Assembly (NCBI GenBank): GCA_021767985.1
Contig: JAASSH010000068.1
Span: forward strand, 1 to 8,312
Direction of reading: 5' to 3'
From: Gammaproteobacteria bacterium
GTDB taxonomy: Bacteria; Pseudomonadota; Gammaproteobacteria; GCA-001735895
Length of the DNA stretch: 8,312 bases
Part shown: in pieces, positions 6,128 to 8,312 of the stretch
How positions within the stretch are numbered: the stretch's first letter is position 1
Layout: each line of letters begins with the position of its first letter
The notes under the pieces: generated by a model
Database searches by the model: none
What the model saw: the letters and a program-made list of their open reading frames with translations, nothing else
Told to the model about the DNA's origin: nothing
Translations under genes and position numbers: made by a program

Positions 6128-7861
6128 CTAACTGAGAGGCCATACCGAGGCCAGGTAGTCCCAGTTGATAAAGTAGTACACGACAAAACAAACCAGCAGC
6201 GCCAGCGCCAGCACGAAAGTGCCTGGAGCCTCCATCCCGCCGGAGCCATGTTGTTCGACCGCGAGCTTCGGCGCCATCGGCAGGCGCTCGGGCTGTTCGA
6301 CGTTATAAGCCGACGGTGCCAGCGGAACGCCAAAGCCCTGGAACAGTCCGGCGGACTCGTCGAGCTTCTTGCCGAACAGCAGCGAGCCCACGGTAACGAT
6401 CAGGTACATCGCACCGCCCAGCACGGCGAGCACGCCACCGATGCCGGCGACGCCCATCATGGTGTAAGCCGTACCGGAATATTCGAAAGCAAGCGCCGCG
6501 CCGGTGAAGTCCATGTCCCAGTGCCGCCGTGATACGCCGAGCGTGCCCGCGCCGAGCATGAACAGGATCATAAGTGTCATACCGGCCGAGAACACGTAAG
6601 GCTGCCATCTGGCCATCCACGGCAGGAACAGCGCACGTCGGAACAGCACCGGAATCAGCAGGTAGGTCAACGCCATGAACGCGAGCGTGGTTCCGACCGC
6701 GACCGTGGCGTGGAAGTGCGCCGGTACGTAAATGGTGTTGTGAATAATCAGGTTGATCTGCTCGGTACCCATGACCACGCCGGTGATACCGCCGATGAAG
6801 CCGAATATGACTAGCGAGAGGAAGAAACCCGAGAACACCGGATTACTCCAGGGCGCCTTGCGCAACCATTCGAACATGCCCTTGGTGTAACCCTTGGCAC
6901 GCTGGGCGACTTCGACCGAACCGGGCACCGTGAGACCGTGAATCATGCTCGCCAGCACCGCCAGGTACATCGCGTAACTGGTATTGAACACCTTCCACTC
7001 CGAGCTCAGGCCCGGGTCGGCCAGCAGGTGATGCGCGCAGGCCAGTTGCAGGAACAGGATGTAGAGGAGAAAAGCGCTGCGGCTGACTTTTTCCGACATC
7101 GGGCGGGCACCGAACAGTACGCCAGCGATCAGGTACCAGACCGACACGTGCGCAGCGACATTGATTTGCTGCGACGAGTGTCCGAGACCCCACCAGATCA
7201 GGCGATACATGGCTGCGTCGATATGACCGATATAACCGATAGACCAAAGGAAGGTCGGTACCAGGATGATCGCGCCTGAGGCGATGGTGAAGATCGCGAT
7301 AATACAAGCGGTCAGCGCGCCGAAGGTAACCAGCGGGATCGAACCTTCGTAGGTTCGATCGTCGCGTGCGATAACCAGGGTGCCGAGGAACACGAAGCAG
7401 CCGATCAGCGCACCCACGGCGAACAGGATCAGTCCGAGGTAAAAATGCGGGGCTGCCTGCATCGGCGCGTAAGACGTCATCATGACACTGGAGTTACCCT
7501 GCAGCACCGCGATGTTATTCATCAACATACCGATGATCATCAGCGCAAAGCCCAGCCAGGCCCAGCGCGGCGCGGCCAGGCGTGTGCGCAGCAGGGTCGA
7601 CGAAGCGAAGTAAAGAATCGCCATCTCGAAGAAGATGATCCAGAAAATCAGCGCGTTGATGCCGTGACCGGTCAATACCTGGTAAAACAGGTCGGCCGGT
7701 AACAGGTGCACTTCCTGCCAGCGTGTAAGAATGACACCGAGTCCCAGGATACCCGCGATCAACAGTGAAACGGCACCGGCAACCGCGTTCGCCTTCATCA
7801 GGCTTTCGGCTGACCTGTCAAAATAGAAACCCGAATCCGGGCAAACTCTGAACTGTGCCAT
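6128..7861 (-). CDS. Heme-copper oxidase superfamily subunit I without the active-site Tyr, NorS (sNOR)-like
   Basis: A 577-residue catalytic membrane subunit most like the B (ba3) family. The metal ligands are all visible. H66 in TGHGINAL and H384 bind low-spin heme, H382 in PAHFHATV binds high-spin heme, and H228, H277 and H278 (AHHLLADPG) bind CuB. In ba3 oxidases the CuB histidine is followed four residues later by the cross-linked Tyr237; here that position is Q232, preceded by Q231. The C-family alternative, a Tyr six residues before the HH pair in helix VII, is also absent (L271). Y243 aligns with the ba3 K-channel Tyr248, but the Tyr244 position is V239. Together with the CuA subunit and SenC neighbour, this fits a nitric oxide reductase of the sNOR/NorSY type better than an oxygen reductase. 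Start ATG 7861 has AAGGAG 7 nt upstream and lies 1 nt after the subunit II stop. The superfamily call is certain; the NO reductase assignment is inference. Confidence 0.9.
   Translation of the reverse strand: MAQFRVCPDSGFYFDRSAESLMKANAVAGAVSLLIAGILGLGVILTRWQEVHLLPADLFYQVLTGHGINALIFWIIFFEMAILYFASSTLLRTRLAAPRWAWLGFALMIIGMLMNNIAVLQGNSSVMMTSYAPMQAAPHFYLGLILFAVGALIGCFVFLGTLVIARDDRTYEGSIPLVTFGALTACIIAIFTIASGAIILVPTFLWSIGYIGHIDAAMYRLIWWGLGHSSQQINVAAHVSVWYLIAGVLFGARPMSEKVSRSAFLLYILFLQLACAHHLLADPGLSSEWKVFNTSYAMYLAVLASMIHGLTVPGSVEVAQRAKGYTKGMFEWLRKAPWSNPVFSGFFLSLVIFGFIGGITGVVMGTEQINLIIHNTIYVPAHFHATVAVGTTLAFMALTYLLIPVLFRRALFLPWMARWQPYVFSAGMTLMILFMLGAGTLGVSRRHWDMDFTGAALAFEYSGTAYTMMGVAGIGGVLAVLGGAMYLIVTVGSLLFGKKLDESAGLFQGFGVPLAPSAYNVEQPERLPMAPKLAVEQHGSGGMEAPGTFVLALALLVCFVVYYFINWDYLASVWPLS
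7337..7360. repeat. Perfect 24-bp inverted repeat inside subunit I
   Basis: GATCGAACCT (7337-7346) and AGGTTCGATC (7351-7360) are perfect 10-bp arms around TCGT. In the minus-strand mRNA this is a 10-bp stem with an ACGA tetraloop, covering about codons 168-175 of subunit I (the loop joining two helices). No T-run follows. Confidence 0.7.
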
Positions 7862-7862
7862 T

Positions 7863-8312
7863 TTAGTTCTCCTTCACGTAGATTTTGCCGAGCATCAGGT
7901 GGTGCCCGATGCCGCAGTATTCGTTGCACACCACCGTGAATTCTCCCGCCTGATCCGGTGTCACCGTAACCACCATTTCATAGCCCGGGATAATTTGCAG
8001 ATTGATGTTGACCGGCTGCAGGGAAAAACCGTGATTCCAGTCCATCGACGAAAGATGCAGACGGTAGGACTGATCTTTCTCCAGCTCGAGGATCGGATAC
8101 CACTGCCACAAACGACCCAGCATGTAGACATCGCTGCCAGCGGGTGGTTTGACGATCGGAATGCCCGCCTCGTCTCCAACCTTGTACTGGGCGACCATTT
8201 CGTCGACACGCGCCTGAAACCGCGGTGCAGTGGTCTGGTATGCCTCGTTGGAAAGATTCTGTTTTCCGTAAATATGCCAGTAGGGCATCATGAAAAACAT
8301 GATCAGGCACCA
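7863..8312 (-). CDS. CuA-containing subunit II of the terminal reductase (5'-partial), NorY/CoxB-like
   Basis: This is the electron-entry subunit, which takes electrons from cytochrome c or another periplasmic donor and passes them to subunit I. The last 149 residues are visible. All CuA ligands are present: H94 in DWNHGFSLQP, then C129, E131, C133, H137 and M140 in CNEYCGIGHHLM (numbered from the first visible residue). The frame stays open to the right edge and reads a hydrophobic WCLIMFFMMPYW there. That is the end of the N-terminal membrane helix, so the ATG at 8300 is probably internal and the true start lies outside the window. The domain is short, with a single cupredoxin and no fused cytochrome c, as in B-family enzymes. 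Its stop is 1 nt from the subunit I start. An intact CuA site rules out a quinol-oxidase-type subunit and separates it from the CuA-less cytochrome c subunit of classical cNOR. Confidence 0.92.
   Translation of the reverse strand, partial: WCLIMFFMMPYWHIYGKQNLSNEAYQTTAPRFQARVDEMVAQYKVGDEAGIPIVKPPAGSDVYMLGRLWQWYPILELEKDQSYRLHLSSMDWNHGFSLQPVNINLQIIPGYEMVVTVTPDQAGEFTVVCNEYCGIGHHLMLGKIYVKEN
7869..7874 (-). promoter_or_regulatory. Strong Shine-Dalgarno for subunit I
   Basis: AAGGAG on the minus strand lies within the last codons of subunit II, 7 nt before the ATG at 7861. It fixes the start of subunit I and couples its translation to subunit II. Confidence 0.75.

Noticed and set aside
6128..7861. 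Ordinary aa3- or cbb3-type oxygen reductase subunit I
   Set aside because: The helix order and HFH/AHH motifs are B-family-like, no cbb3 cytochrome c subunits are present, and the cross-linked Tyr is absent from both known positions.
8298..8300. ATG at 8300 as the start of subunit II
   Set aside because: The frame stays open and hydrophobic to the edge, and this start would cut through the N-terminal membrane helix.
1..8312. tRNA, rRNA, CRISPR array, insertion sequence or phage genes
   Set aside because: No cloverleaf, array-like spaced repeats, transposase motifs or terminal repeats were found by eye. The window is almost fully explained by the listed genes.

Overview
The window looks like chromosomal DNA of a moderately GC-rich proteobacterium, most likely a gammaproteobacterium. 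This is inferred from gene content and densely packed, coupled genes; no rRNA, tRNA or taxonomic marker is present. I see no insertion sequence, CRISPR array, tRNA or sign of recent transfer.

Left part, + strand (1-2100): the 3' end of an unidentified membrane protein; a small FHA-domain protein with its own good sigma70-type promoter, in which an inverted repeat fills the -35/-10 spacer; and a 420-residue 12-helix MFS transporter. The FHA gene most probably starts at a TTG (345), not at the upstream ATG (219), because the promoter lies between the two.

Right part, - strand (8312 down to 2214): a six-gene respiratory cluster converging on the MFS gene. In transcription order it holds a CuA subunit II (its 5' end lies outside the window), a heme-copper oxidase superfamily subunit I, heme O synthase (CtaB/CyoE), a SCO/SenC copper chaperone, a fusion protein (cytochrome b, two-cluster ferredoxin, MvhD/FlpD-like domain) and a 174-residue membrane-anchored protein of unknown function. 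Most junctions are 1-17 nt. The exception is a 96-nt gap ahead of the cytochrome b fusion, which holds a palindrome.

The main result concerns subunit I. It keeps all six histidine ligands of the low-spin heme, high-spin heme and CuB. It lacks the helix-VI tyrosine that oxygen reductases cross-link to a CuB histidine (Gln232 is there), and it has no C-family-style replacement tyrosine in helix VII. With the CuA subunit and SenC neighbour, this fits the sNOR (NorSY-SenC) type of nitric oxide reductase better than an oxygen reductase. The cluster also carries an unusual electron-transfer protein in which a b6-like cytochrome b is joined to ferredoxin and MvhD/FlpD modules. There is no Rieske gene in the window, the Qo-type PEWY motif is degenerate, and one ferredoxin ligand cysteine is replaced by arginine. 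My proposal is that CtaB and SCO mature the terminal reductase, while the fusion and its small partner connect the quinone pool to a cytoplasmic Fe-S/thiol redox partner. That last link is inference.
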